A stretch of 64,000 nucleotides of DNA from Chitinophaga chungangae (GCF_017742215.1 NZ_JAGHKP010000003.1:1-64000), one strand, 5' to 3'. Positions 36,726 to 46,707 are shown, counted from the first letter of the stretch. The notes: a model not told the origin generated them from the sequence alone. Translations and numbers: made by a program.

Positions 36726-39506
36726 ATGAGCTATTCTTTCAAACTGGTTATCGCCTGTATCTTGATCATCGTTCTGCCGGCTATTGTTTTCGGGCAGCAA
36801 CATGTGCTGTCTGGCAAACTGTGGGACCCGGCGCTGGGAAAAGGCGTCGATTCGCTGGTTGTGACCGCCAAAGGCGGCGGCCGTGAATACCGGGCTTACA
36901 GCGACAGCCAGGGCCGTTTCAGCTTCGGCAGCATTCCCGGGGGCCACTATACCGTAGACATTTCCAGCATTTTATTCAAAACAACGCCCAAACAGGTGCA
37001 TCTTCAAAAGGACCATCACCTGGACCTGATCGTGAGCAAAGCGCTTCAGACCTTACAGGAATTTTATGTAACGGCAAACGAGGGCAAAGAAAAAATGACC
37101 AGCACTTCCGTGATAGACCGCAAGGCCATGCAGCATCTGCAGCCTTCCAGTTTTACCGACCTGCTGGAATTATTGCCCGGCGGCCGTTCTGCAGATCCGC
37201 AGCTGCTGCGCATGAACCAGATCAGGCTGCGCGAGGCCGGCAACCCTTCCGGTTCTTACGACATCAGTTCGCTGGGAACGGCTTTCCTGATAGATGGCGC
37301 GCCCATCAATACTTCCGCCAACCTGCAAAGCGCAACCGGCTTTTTTGCACTAGACCCAAATGAAAGCCGTTCTTCCGTCAATAAAGGAGTAGACATGCGC
37401 ACGCTTTCCACCGACCAGATCGAAAAAGTGGAAGTGATACGGGGCATTCCTTCCGTGGAATACGGCGACCTCACCAGCAGCCTGATCAAGATCGAACGCC
37501 GGCAAGGCGCAACGCCGTACTCCGCCCGCGTGAAGGCGGACGGGTTCAGCAAGCTTTTTTCCCTCGGCAAAGGTTTTTATATCCCGGAAAAGGATCTTTC
37601 CGTAAACATAGACCTCGGTTACCTCAATGCCAAAGACGATCCGCGGGACAACTTCCTGAATTATAAAAGGATCAACGCAAGCCTGCGCACGCAGAAACGC
37701 TGGAGCGACGCGGCCCATAAACTTACTTGGGACGCTGCGCTGGATTTCAGCGGCAATATCGACAACAGCCGGACCGATCCCGACAACGGCGTTGCCCGGA
37801 TCGACAAATACACTTCCAATAATAACAATTACGGCGTCAGCTCCCGTCTCCGCAACGAGATCCACCGCGCGGGCTCGCTGGTGAAATCCTGGGAGATCTC
37901 CGGAAGGATGGGCTACCAGCAAGACAAAGCAGACATCACCAAATGGCTGCAGGTGAAATCCGCGTCTGTGCTCACCAATTCCCTCCTGGAAGGCGAGCAC
38001 GACGTAAATTACATGACGCCCAGCTATGCTTCCCATTTGACCGTAGACGGGCGGCCGCTGACGGCTTTCTTCAAAGCCATGACCACCCTCGGTTTCAATA
38101 CGTCAGACATTAACCATCACCTGAAACTCGGCATTGAAACCAACTACAGCAAAAACTTCGGGAAAGGCCAGGTGTACGATCTTGATTTTCCGCCCTCGGA
38201 AGGCGTTCCCGTAAGGCCCCGCGCATTCGATACCATTCCGGGCATGCTGAACCAGTCTTTTTACGTGGAAGACATGATGACCTGGCGAATAGGCAAACAC
38301 AAACTGGCCGCGACGGCCGGCGTTCGCGGCATGATGTTGCCGGGTATGGACAGCCGTTATGCCATCGCCAATAAAATATACCTGGACCCTCGTGTGAACG
38401 TCCGTTGGGAGCTGCCGGGCGCGCCTGTAGGGGATTATCAGCTGAAAACTACGCTGGGCGGCGGTTTTGGTATTCACACCAAAATGCCGACCATGGACCA
38501 TTTGAATCCCAAGTGGTTATATGAAGACATTGTGCAGCTGAACTTCTATCATAACAATCCCGCATACCGCATCGCCAACGCGGTGACCTATATTTTTAAC
38601 CCCACGAATTACGAACTGCGCGCCGCGGTGAACCGGAAATTTGAGCTGAACGCGGATTTCGAGCTGAATGGCCACAGGCTTTCCCTCACCTGGTTCAACG
38701 AAAACCTGACCTCGGGGTTCAGGGATGTTTCCAGGTATCACATTCTCGCGTATAAACGTTACGATAACGCTTCCGTAGATGCGGGCAATCTTACCGAAAG
38801 ACCGCAGACCAGCGATTTTACTTATACAGACAAGAGCAGGTTCTTTTCTTACAAAATGACCGCCAATGGCAGCCGTCTTGTAAAAAAGGGAATAGAGTTC
38901 CAGTACGTTTCGAAACGTTTTGAAGGCATCAATTCCCGCATCACGGCAAACGGCGCCTGGTTCGATACAGACTACAGCAACAGCCTGCCTTTTTACGAGC
39001 AGATCAAAAGCGACGTACTGGTGAATGGCGAACAGGCCCAATACATCGCGCTGTACGACTATTCCAACGGGTACAACCAGCAACGTTTCAACACCAACCT
39101 GACGATGGATACCTACCTGCCGAAACTGGGGTTGATCGTTTCCGCATCATTCCAGAACATTTGGTTCACTTCGCGCCAGGACGATTACAACAGCGGGGTG
39201 CCGGTGTCTTACATGGGGGTAGACGGCGTGGAACATCCCTACACCAAGGAAAGTCTCAACGACGCCGCACTGGTATGGTTCAAGGAAAAATACGACTACA
39301 CCGATTTCGTGAAAACCACCGTACCGATAGACCTTCAGGCAAACATAAAAGTGACCAAGGAATTTAAGAAAAAAGCGATGATCTCGATGTTTGTGAACAG
39401 GCTTTTCACTTACGCACCTGACTATACGAATGTCAATAATGTACGGGTCAGAAGAGGCGGGTATGTAACCCCTTATTTCGGGATGGAACTGAACTTTAAT
39501 TTTTAA
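36726..39506 (+). CDS. TonB-dependent outer-membrane receptor
   Basis: 926 residues from ATG 36726 (MSYSFKLVIACILIIVLPAI, signal cleavage near VFGQQ). A carboxypeptidase-regulatory-like domain at about 27-100 leads to a plug at about 110-235 (MTSTSVIDRKAMQHLQPSSF, TAFLIDGAPINTS, IEKVEVIRGIPSVEYGD). The barrel ends in FGMELNFNF. The plug resembles siderophore/metal receptors (VEVIRG..SVEYG) more than SusC (ILKDASATAIYG), and no SusD follows. With its downstream partners it likely imports a metal complex or other cofactor; the ligand is inferred only from context. Confidence 0.9.
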   Translation: MSYSFKLVIACILIIVLPAIVFGQQHVLSGKLWDPALGKGVDSLVVTAKGGGREYRAYSDSQGRFSFGSIPGGHYTVDISSILFKTTPKQVHLQKDHHLDLIVSKALQTLQEFYVTANEGKEKMTSTSVIDRKAMQHLQPSSFTDLLELLPGGRSADPQLLRMNQIRLREAGNPSGSYDISSLGTAFLIDGAPINTSANLQSATGFFALDPNESRSSVNKGVDMRTLSTDQIEKVEVIRGIPSVEYGDLTSSLIKIERRQGATPYSARVKADGFSKLFSLGKGFYIPEKDLSVNIDLGYLNAKDDPRDNFLNYKRINASLRTQKRWSDAAHKLTWDAALDFSGNIDNSRTDPDNGVARIDKYTSNNNNYGVSSRLRNEIHRAGSLVKSWEISGRMGYQQDKADITKWLQVKSASVLTNSLLEGEHDVNYMTPSYASHLTVDGRPLTAFFKAMTTLGFNTSDINHHLKLGIETNYSKNFGKGQVYDLDFPPSEGVPVRPRAFDTIPGMLNQSFYVEDMMTWRIGKHKLAATAGVRGMMLPGMDSRYAIANKIYLDPRVNVRWELPGAPVGDYQLKTTLGGGFGIHTKMPTMDHLNPKWLYEDIVQLNFYHNNPAYRIANAVTYIFNPTNYELRAAVNRKFELNADFELNGHRLSLTWFNENLTSGFRDVSRYHILAYKRYDNASVDAGNLTERPQTSDFTYTDKSRFFSYKMTANGSRLVKKGIEFQYVSKRFEGINSRITANGAWFDTDYSNSLPFYEQIKSDVLVNGEQAQYIALYDYSNGYNQQRFNTNLTMDTYLPKLGLIVSASFQNIWFTSRQDDYNSGVPVSYMGVDGVEHPYTKESLNDAALVWFKEKYDYTDFVKTTVPIDLQANIKVTKEFKKKAMISMFVNRLFTYAPDYTNVNNVRVRRGGYVTPYFGMELNFNF

Positions 39507-39534
39507 ACTACAAACTATAAACATTCAGGATATT

Positions 39535-40740
39535 ATGCGACACACAAAATTATTCTCCCTTGCCATCACATTTGGCGGCCTGCTTTTCGCCGCTTCGTGC
39601 TCCAAAGAAGACCTGGCGGTGAAAAACTCCACCGTTGGCGTAACGTTCACCAATCCCGCCAACCTCAAAGAAGTGAAAACTTCCGCGCTCACCGTTACTT
39701 TCAAAGAGGTGAACAGCGGCACGGTGAGCACTTTCAACGTAAACAGCGCAAGCGAGCTTTCCAGCCTCAACCTGCCCGAAGGCAGCTACGATGTAAGCCT
39801 CGAAGGAGACATCGAATACAAGCTGGATGAAACCATTTACAAAAGCAAGATCCGCGGCGTAAAAAGCGGCGTGAAAATTACCGGCGGCAATGTGGCCATC
39901 GACATCCCGCTGTTCCTTTACAACGTGAACGCCGGCCTGGTGCTGAAAGAAATTTTCTTCACCGGCACGCGCACCCCTGAAAATAAACTGTATCACGGCG
40001 ATAAATATTTCATCGTATACAACAATTCCGAAGACACGCTGTACACAGACGGCCTGATCTACGCGGAAGCACAGTTCCTGACCACCACCAAATACGATTA
40101 CACGCCCAACATCATGGCGGAAGCTTTTACGGCCAACAACATCGTATTGTTCCCCGGCAGCGGTAAAGAACATGAGATACTTCCCGGCAAACAGGTAGTG
40201 GTAGCGGCCAACGCCATCGACAACCGGGAGCTGAACCCGAACTCTTTCGACCTGAGAAATGCCGATTACGAGTTGAACCTCGGCGGCACTATCGATGTAG
40301 ACAACCCGCAGGTGCCCGACCTGGTGAACGTGAACGGAGCGATGATCATGCACGACCGTGGTTTCCGCAGCTATGTGCTGGCACGCCTTCCGCAGGGCAC
40401 GACACCCGGGGATTTTATCGCGGAAAATCATTATGAGTACACTTACATCGGCGCCACCGGCAAGGTAATGACCAACGATGGCGTGAAGATCCCCAACACC
40501 TGGATACTCGACGCGGTGAACCTTTCCGTTCAGTCCGAATTCGTATGGACCCTCACCGCCCCGTCTCTCGACATCAGCTGGACCTACTGCGGCAAGGTGA
40601 ACTCAGACGCAACCCGTTATGGCAAAAGCGTGCGCCGCAAAGTCGTGTACACCAATCCTGACGGCCGCGTAGTGCTGCTGGACAACAACGATTCCGCCAA
40701 AGATTTCGAAGCGGAATCGAAACCTTCTTTAATGCCGTAA
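39535..40740 (+). CDS. DUF4876 family lipoprotein
   Basis: 401 residues with a lipoprotein signal, Cys22 (GGLLFAASCSKED). The N-terminal immunoglobulin-like part at about 30-130 (VGVTFTNPANLKEVKTSALT) is followed by a beta-rich domain starting LKEIFFTGTRTPENKLYHGD, the DUF4876 signature, with later YNNSEDTLYTDGL. The family function is not established. Placed 28 bp after the TonB receptor, it is probably the surface or periplasmic binding partner of that receptor. Confidence 0.8.
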   Translation: MRHTKLFSLAITFGGLLFAASCSKEDLAVKNSTVGVTFTNPANLKEVKTSALTVTFKEVNSGTVSTFNVNSASELSSLNLPEGSYDVSLEGDIEYKLDETIYKSKIRGVKSGVKITGGNVAIDIPLFLYNVNAGLVLKEIFFTGTRTPENKLYHGDKYFIVYNNSEDTLYTDGLIYAEAQFLTTTKYDYTPNIMAEAFTANNIVLFPGSGKEHEILPGKQVVVAANAIDNRELNPNSFDLRNADYELNLGGTIDVDNPQVPDLVNVNGAMIMHDRGFRSYVLARLPQGTTPGDFIAENHYEYTYIGATGKVMTNDGVKIPNTWILDAVNLSVQSEFVWTLTAPSLDISWTYCGKVNSDATRYGKSVRRKVVYTNPDGRVVLLDNNDSAKDFEAESKPSLMP

Positions 40741-40743
40741 TGG

Positions 40744-42246
40744 ATGAGATTAAAACTGACGATTTGTGTGTGGATGATCCTGGGCGCCGGTACTGCCGCC
40801 GCCCAGGATTCCCTTTCGGAGAAACTGGTGCGCGAACAAACCTCGCCGGTAACCGTGCTGAGGGATGAATTGTATACGAGCCCCGCTTTGAAAGCATGGC
40901 AACGCGAAAATACCTACAGCAGGCTGTCTGCTTCCTTCGGGAAACATGAGCAGGACCTTTACCTCCAGCAGGAAGGCAGCGGGAAACAACAGCTGGACGT
41001 GCATTCCGAAACCTATCTCAGGGGGAAAGACAATACCACCATTTGGGGAAAGGCGTATTACATCAGCGAGAAGCTGTTCAAGGTAAAATTTAACGAATCC
41101 GCCAACTACGATCTCGTGTATCCTTATGTGATGGCGGATACCGTAGGCGGCGACCTCAATTCGGAAACCTATGCCTTCAGCGGCGGCCTGGCCAAAGGTT
41201 TTGGCAAATACCAGGTGGGCGTGCAGGCCGGGTTTAAGGGAGAGCAGTCGTACCGCAACCGCGACCCCCGTCCAAAAAATATTTCCACCATCCTCGACCT
41301 GGGCGTCGCCGTTTCCCGCAGGCTGGGCAACCGGTACCTGCTGGCGCTGGACCTCAACGGCACCAAATACAACCAGGAAAACAAACTGGAATTTGTGAGC
41401 GAGGTGGGCGAACCGCTGATATACCACGATGCTGGCCTTGGCGCGTACAACGAATTTCTTTCCGGCGCCCGCATGAGCGCCAATTACAACGGGTTCATCT
41501 ATGGCGCGGGGCTGCAGCTGTCGCCCGCCGGGCGCAAAGGCTGGTACGCCGGCGTATCCGTTCAGCAAACGAACATCGGCAAACTGCTCGACCGTATCGT
41601 GTTCGAGATCGGCACGGCGAAAGAACGGCTGCTGAGCGGCCGCGCGGGATATATTTTTGATAAGGACGACCGGCATTTTATGGCCGGCGTTAAAGCCACG
41701 GGTCTGAGCAGGGAAGGGCTGGAAGCGAAATTCCAGACCGGCGCTTCCGACATCAGTATCGTAAAGATCGCCGAAGATGTGCGTTACAAACGTGCGTGCA
41801 ATACCGTTGGGGCAAACGTGCTGTACGGCCGCACGGGCGGTTTTGCAGACTGGTACGCGGGTGCAGACGCGGAATATCTCGACGAGCTGCAGCAATACGT
41901 GCAGCCCAACCGGCGTCTGTCTTTCACCCGGCTTACCGCAGGCATCCACCTCACCGGACGTAAACAGTTCGGCCGTACATCGGTTACGCTGAAAGCCGCC
42001 GCCCACCGCCAGGAAACGCTGGAGCAGTCCGGCAGCTGGAGCGATATCAACCCGCAGAAAGCGATATTTTCCATGATGAATAGTAACTTTGCGTTCCTTA
42101 CGGCTTCCGGCATGAACTATCGCGGCCAGGCGAGAGTGGATTTTCCGCTTATGGAAAAACTGGCTTGTTTTATTGCGGCGGACGCCGCGCACCAGACCGG
42201 CACGGGAAGGCAGGAATGGAAGCTGACAACGGCATTTCAATTTTAA
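40744..42246 (+). CDS. DUF6850 family outer-membrane beta-barrel protein
   Basis: 500 residues with a signal peptide (MRLKLTICVWMILGAGTAAA, then QDS). Alternating polar and hydrophobic strands run throughout and the chain ends with an aromatic C-terminus (EWKLTTAFQF), as expected for an outer-membrane barrel. It matches the DUF6850 pattern as I know it (HEQDLYLQQEGSG, TIWGKAYY). It begins 3 bp after the DUF4876 gene, which argues for a shared job. Whether it forms a pore, a scaffold or an enzyme is unknown. Confidence 0.75.
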   Translation: MRLKLTICVWMILGAGTAAAQDSLSEKLVREQTSPVTVLRDELYTSPALKAWQRENTYSRLSASFGKHEQDLYLQQEGSGKQQLDVHSETYLRGKDNTTIWGKAYYISEKLFKVKFNESANYDLVYPYVMADTVGGDLNSETYAFSGGLAKGFGKYQVGVQAGFKGEQSYRNRDPRPKNISTILDLGVAVSRRLGNRYLLALDLNGTKYNQENKLEFVSEVGEPLIYHDAGLGAYNEFLSGARMSANYNGFIYGAGLQLSPAGRKGWYAGVSVQQTNIGKLLDRIVFEIGTAKERLLSGRAGYIFDKDDRHFMAGVKATGLSREGLEAKFQTGASDISIVKIAEDVRYKRACNTVGANVLYGRTGGFADWYAGADAEYLDELQQYVQPNRRLSFTRLTAGIHLTGRKQFGRTSVTLKAAAHRQETLEQSGSWSDINPQKAIFSMMNSNFAFLTASGMNYRGQARVDFPLMEKLACFIAADAAHQTGTGRQEWKLTTAFQF

Positions 42247-42267
42247 AGACAACGACCAACGAATATT

Positions 42268-43389
42268 ATGAAACGGTACCTGATCATCCTCGCAGCGTTA
42301 ATTACTTTCCTCACCGGAACGGGATTCTTTTACGACAATCCCGGCGATCTGCGGGCGCTGTATCAGAAACCGGTGAACGAATGGCCGAAGCCGGACATCG
42401 ATTCCGGTGTGGTATGGTCTGAATTTAAGCCCCTTCCTAAAACCGATACATCTTATTTCAGGATCATGGCGCAGCCTGATGTGAAGCTGGGTAAACTGCT
42501 TTTCTTCGATCCGATGCTTTCGCGGTCCAGCCAGATCTCCTGCAGCAGCTGCCACGACCCGCACCTTTCCTGGGGCGACGGCCGCCGGGTATCCCTCGGC
42601 AGCGACCACCAGGAAGGCACGCGCAACACGCCCAGCCTGCTGAATATCGCTTACCGCAAAAACTTTTTCTGGGACGGCAGGGCGTTTTCTTTGGAAGACC
42701 AGGCCAGTTTCCCCATCGAAGCGCATCACGAGATGAACATGGATGCAAAAGAGCTTGGTCCCAAACTCTCCGCCATCAAGGCTTATAAGAAACTCTTCAA
42801 AGACGCGTACGGCTCGGAAGAAGTAACCACAGACAAGATCTTCTCCGCCATCGCCGCATTTGAAAAAACCATCACCTCCCGCAGAAGCGCTTTCGATAAG
42901 TTCATGGAAGGCGACTACAAAGCCATGACCGACCAGGAAATTCATGGCATGCATATTTTCCGCACCAAGGCGCGCTGCATGAACTGTCACCACGGCCAAT
43001 ACCTCACCGATGAAAGTTTTCACAACATCGGTCTCACTTATTACAAACGCAAATACGAAGACCTCGGCCGCTACAATCTCACCAGCAATCCCGAAGATGT
43101 TGGCCGCTTCAAAACGCCCTCTCTCCGCGACGTGATGCACAACCACCCATGGATGCACAACGGTCTTTTTAACAACATCAGGGGCGTGATCAATATCTAT
43201 AACAGCGGCATGCACATGATCGATCCGAAGCCGGAGCAGAAAAAGGCCGATCCCAATTATCCGAAAACAGACGCGCTGCTCAAAAAACTCAACCTCACCG
43301 AAGAAGAAAAAGAAGCGCTGGTCGCTTTTATGAACGCCATTACCGCCACGCAATACCTTATGCCGCGGCCGGAGCTGCCGAGGGATTAA
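42268..43389 (+). CDS. Di-heme cytochrome c peroxidase (MauG/CCP family)
   Basis: 373 residues with an N-terminal hydrophobic export or anchor segment (MKRYLIILAALITFLTG). There are two c-type heme sites: CSSCHDPHLSWGDG (Cys92, Cys95, His96) and CMNCHHGQYLTDESFHNIG (Cys237, Cys240, His241). The spacing of about 145 residues and the conserved RNTPSLLNIAYR and FKTPSLRDVMHNHPWMHNG motifs are those of bacterial di-heme peroxidases. Members reduce hydrogen peroxide or oxidise a bound protein or small-molecule target. As the last gene of the receptor cluster it may oxidise or release the imported ligand. Its 3' end overlaps the convergent GH92-GH105 gene by 4 bp. Confidence 0.9.
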   Translation: MKRYLIILAALITFLTGTGFFYDNPGDLRALYQKPVNEWPKPDIDSGVVWSEFKPLPKTDTSYFRIMAQPDVKLGKLLFFDPMLSRSSQISCSSCHDPHLSWGDGRRVSLGSDHQEGTRNTPSLLNIAYRKNFFWDGRAFSLEDQASFPIEAHHEMNMDAKELGPKLSAIKAYKKLFKDAYGSEEVTTDKIFSAIAAFEKTITSRRSAFDKFMEGDYKAMTDQEIHGMHIFRTKARCMNCHHGQYLTDESFHNIGLTYYKRKYEDLGRYNLTSNPEDVGRFKTPSLRDVMHNHPWMHNGLFNNIRGVINIYNSGMHMIDPKPEQKKADPNYPKTDALLKKLNLTEEEKEALVAFMNAITATQYLMPRPELPRD

Positions 43390-46300
43390 TCCGCATTCTC
43401 CAGAAAACGGTACATCTGTGCGCCGGCCAGCAGCAATGCCCCCGTGCCGTATGCTTCCGTGCTTTCCGCATTCACTTTGTTGGGCGCGGCGCCGATCGGT
43501 TGTACGTATCCGGGTTTGCCATCTGGTGTTACGGATGAAACCATGGCAGACCAGGCGTTTTTCGCTACCGGCCCATAAGTTTTTTTATCCAGCAGGCCAT
43601 GATTCATGCCCCATAACAGCGCGTAACAGAAGAACCCCGTTCCGCTGGTTTCTTTAATGTCGTAGCTGTCCGGGTCCAGCAGGGAAGCGTGCCAGCTGCC
43701 ATCCGGCTGCTGGATGCGCGCCAGTTTTTCCGACATTTCGTGGAAAAGTTTGATGAAGCGTGCCCTGTCGGGATGATCGGGCGGCATGTTCTCCAGCACT
43801 CTCACCAGCCCGGCTATCACCCAGCCGTTGCCTCTCGACCAGAAAACTTCTTTCCCGTTTTTTTCGCGTTGTGCGAAGTACCTGCTGTCGCGGAAAAAAA
43901 GTTGTTCTTCCGGGGCGTAGAGATAGTCCGTTGTTTTCCACCACAAGCGGCTGGCGAGGTCGAGGTAAGCGGGGTTGCCGGTGGCGGAAGCGAGGTAACT
44001 CAATGCAGGCGGGCCCATGTACAGGGCATCGCACCACGACCATTCACGGTGGCGGATGGAACCGTCTTTCCATTCGAGCGATTCGTTATTGGGCTTGTTG
44101 AGAATGCTGTCTGCCAGCGCCCGCCAGGGAGCGATCATTTCAGGTTTTTTGTATATAGCATACAGTTGGGCATACACCTGCCCGATGCAATAATCGTCCG
44201 CGAAAAACCGCTGGGGACCAGGTTGCCAATTCATCGCTTCGCTGGTCGTTCTAACATAACGGATATATTTTTTGCTCTTGCTGATGTCCGCCAGGGCCAG
44301 CAGGCCGGTAAGGCCGGTCGCGTTTACCCAGTGGTTCATCCGCTGTTTTTTTTCTTCCGTTTCCCATTCTTTGATCTGCCAGTCCGCCACTTTTTCCATC
44401 AGCTTCCGGATGTCTTTTTTCCGGGGCGATACGGGGAGGGCGGTGGAAGGGCGGTCTGCGAGGCGTATTTCCATCGTGCCGCCTTTCATGATGGTGGAAT
44501 AATCTGCCTGGTAACCGGAATGTGGTTGTTGGTTCAGTGTGATGGAAGAAATGTACATCGAACTGGTTGTTTCTTTTTGTGTGACGATCCTGAACTCCCG
44601 GTCATCTTTTAACCGCAGTGTAACGGTGTCGAAAAGCGGGGAGCACAGTGCATATTGCCCTGATACCGGGCTCACGGGGTACAGGCCGATAGCGGCCATG
44701 ACGTACCAGGCGGACATTTGCCCGGCATCGTCGTTCCCGCTCAGCCCGCCGGGGCCGGAGGTATATTCGCTGGCCAGGATGTTCCTCACCTCGCGCTGCG
44801 TTTTCCAGGGCGATTCCGTGTAGTTGTAAAGAAAAGGCACCTGGTGCCCGGGCTCGTTCCCATGCCAGTATTCCTTCATCCGGAAAACATCGTCCAGCGC
44901 TGATTCGAATGCCTTTTTGCCGCCTTTCAGCCTGATAAGGTCTTCGATATTATGCGGCACGTACCAGGTATATTGACGTGGCGTTCCTTCAGTGATATAA
45001 GGCGCTCTTTTATCGGGGTCGAAAGGCGTATACCAGCTGCCGTTCGCATAACGTCCCCTGACGAAACCCACGCCCGTATCGAAAACGTGGCGGTAATTCA
45101 GTGCGCTGGCCGCCAGCCGGCGGTAGTCTTCTTTTTTGCCCAGCGCCTTTGCCACCAGCGACAGTGCGTGATCGTCATAAGCGTATTCAAGCGTGCGCGA
45201 TACCTGTTCTTTTTTATGAAAAGCATCCGGCACGCCGTCTTCCAGCGGAACGTACCCGTATTGCAGGTAACTTTTCAGCGCGCGGCGGCCTTTACCGTCG
45301 GAATATTCCGCGGTATCGGGCGTTTCAAAAGCATTGCGGCGCATCAGTGCATAGGCGGCCTTTACGTCGTAGCCGCGGATGCCTTTGAGATATGCGGAGG
45401 CGATGAAAGGCGTTACATGATCCCCGATCATAGCCGAGGTATAGCTGTTCCAGCAGGGGAATATGGGCAGCCACCCGCCCTGCTGCCCTTTGAGGATCAT
45501 GGAGCGGACGAAGTCGCTGATCAGCGCGGGATCGATGATCTCATAAAGCGGGAGCATCGTGCGGTAGATATCCCACATGGAAAAATCGTCGTAATAGTTC
45601 CCTTCGGAAAGCCGGGCGGTTTCGTACTGCCGGGAAAATGCCGGGTAGGTGCCGCTGGCGTCGCTGAACAGCCGGGGCTGCTGCATAGTGTGGTACAACG
45701 CGGTGTAAAAAATATCCAGCGAACGGTCGCCGGCGTTTGTAACTTCTATTTTACGCAGCGCCTTTTCCCATATCGCGGCGGATTGTGATTTTACGGCTTC
45801 AAAGTCCCGGCCGGATATTTCCGCCTGCAGGTTTTTTTCTGCTTCGCGGATACTGGTGAATGAAGTGCCGATGCGGATGATCACTTTCGTGCCTTTGGGC
45901 AGCTTCCAGCTGAAATAAGCGCCGATGCCGGCTTGTTGTACAAGACTGTCTGCAAGTATGCTGTTGCCGCCGGAAAAAGTACCGGCATTTACCGGCACGA
46001 TCTCCGCCTTCACTACAAAATACCCGCTGAAGCCCGCTGGTTTCCCCCAGCCCTGGTAAATACGATGGGCGGGATTGTACCCTTCCACCTGGTTCTTCGA
46101 CCGGTTTATTTTGACGAATCCCCGGCCCTGGTCGCTGTTGGGCGTTACAAGCAGGTGCAGGCTGTCGTCTTTTTCCATGGTGAAACGCATCACGCTGCTG
46201 CGTGCCAGTGCCGTAATTTCCGCCAGCAGGTTGTATTCGTTCAGCTTTACGGAATAATAATGTGGCGCCGCGTATTCTTCGTCGTGAGAAAAAGGTGTTG

Positions 46301-46697
46301 CATAATCGGACACGTTCAGCCGGAGCCTGCCCGTTACCGGCATCACCGTAAAGCTGCCGTAATCCTGCGTGCAGGAGCCGCTGAGCCAATGCGTGCCGCG
46401 GAAACCGCTGAGCAGGCTGTCTTTGTATTGATAAGGCGGCCTGCATTTTTGTTCGGAAGTACGGGTTTGCGGCGTCCATTGCGTCATTCCGAAAGGCACG
46501 CCTACGGCGGGAATGGTGTTGGCGTACTGTTCCGTGCCTTTGCCGTGGATGGCGCTGGCAACAGTTGTGCTGGCGGCGGTTCCGATGAGCGGCTGTACAA
46601 ATCGCAGCAGGCTGTCCTGCCAGGAAGCCGCGGCGGTTTCACAAACGATCGATAAAATAATCAGTGCGGTAATTCGTAAAAAATATCCCGGGTGCAT
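43386..46697 (-). CDS. GH92 alpha-mannosidase fused to GH105/GH88 unsaturated uronyl hydrolase
   Basis: 1103 residues from ATG 46697 (MHPGYFLRITALIILSIVCE), 10 bp after the previous gene. GH92 part, about 30-755: FVQPLIGTAAST, GVPFGMTQWTPQTRT, FSMWDIYRTMLPLYE, GTPRQYTWYVPHNIEDL and GNDDAGQMSAWYVMAAIGLY (Asn655-Asp656-Asp657). GH105/GH88 part, about 762-1100, an (alpha/alpha)6 barrel: FFADDYCIGQVY, REWSWCDALYMGPP (candidate acid/base Asp890), FWSRGNGWVIAGL and KETSGTGFFCYALLWG. GH105/GH88 enzymes hydrate the double bond of unsaturated uronic acids left by lyases. No frame break lies between the two parts. One secreted protein could remove a terminal unsaturated uronate and then the alpha-mannose below it. 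It is the last gene of the sulfatase operon. Confidence 0.9.
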   Translation of the reverse strand: MHPGYFLRITALIILSIVCETAAASWQDSLLRFVQPLIGTAASTTVASAIHGKGTEQYANTIPAVGVPFGMTQWTPQTRTSEQKCRPPYQYKDSLLSGFRGTHWLSGSCTQDYGSFTVMPVTGRLRLNVSDYATPFSHDEEYAAPHYYSVKLNEYNLLAEITALARSSVMRFTMEKDDSLHLLVTPNSDQGRGFVKINRSKNQVEGYNPAHRIYQGWGKPAGFSGYFVVKAEIVPVNAGTFSGGNSILADSLVQQAGIGAYFSWKLPKGTKVIIRIGTSFTSIREAEKNLQAEISGRDFEAVKSQSAAIWEKALRKIEVTNAGDRSLDIFYTALYHTMQQPRLFSDASGTYPAFSRQYETARLSEGNYYDDFSMWDIYRTMLPLYEIIDPALISDFVRSMILKGQQGGWLPIFPCWNSYTSAMIGDHVTPFIASAYLKGIRGYDVKAAYALMRRNAFETPDTAEYSDGKGRRALKSYLQYGYVPLEDGVPDAFHKKEQVSRTLEYAYDDHALSLVAKALGKKEDYRRLAASALNYRHVFDTGVGFVRGRYANGSWYTPFDPDKRAPYITEGTPRQYTWYVPHNIEDLIRLKGGKKAFESALDDVFRMKEYWHGNEPGHQVPFLYNYTESPWKTQREVRNILASEYTSGPGGLSGNDDAGQMSAWYVMAAIGLYPVSPVSGQYALCSPLFDTVTLRLKDDREFRIVTQKETTSSMYISSITLNQQPHSGYQADYSTIMKGGTMEIRLADRPSTALPVSPRKKDIRKLMEKVADWQIKEWETEEKKQRMNHWVNATGLTGLLALADISKSKKYIRYVRTTSEAMNWQPGPQRFFADDYCIGQVYAQLYAIYKKPEMIAPWRALADSILNKPNNESLEWKDGSIRHREWSWCDALYMGPPALSYLASATGNPAYLDLASRLWWKTTDYLYAPEEQLFFRDSRYFAQREKNGKEVFWSRGNGWVIAGLVRVLENMPPDHPDRARFIKLFHEMSEKLARIQQPDGSWHASLLDPDSYDIKETSGTGFFCYALLWGMNHGLLDKKTYGPVAKNAWSAMVSSVTPDGKPGYVQPIGAAPNKVNAESTEAYGTGALLLAGAQMYRFLENAD

Positions 46698-46707
46698 ATT
46701 GAATTTT

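Noticed and set aside
40750..42252. 500-codon open frame antisense to the DUF6850 gene
   Set aside because: It mirrors the sense gene almost exactly, a known effect of codon bias in GC-rich DNA. The sense frame has a signal peptide, barrel strands and tight spacing to its neighbours.
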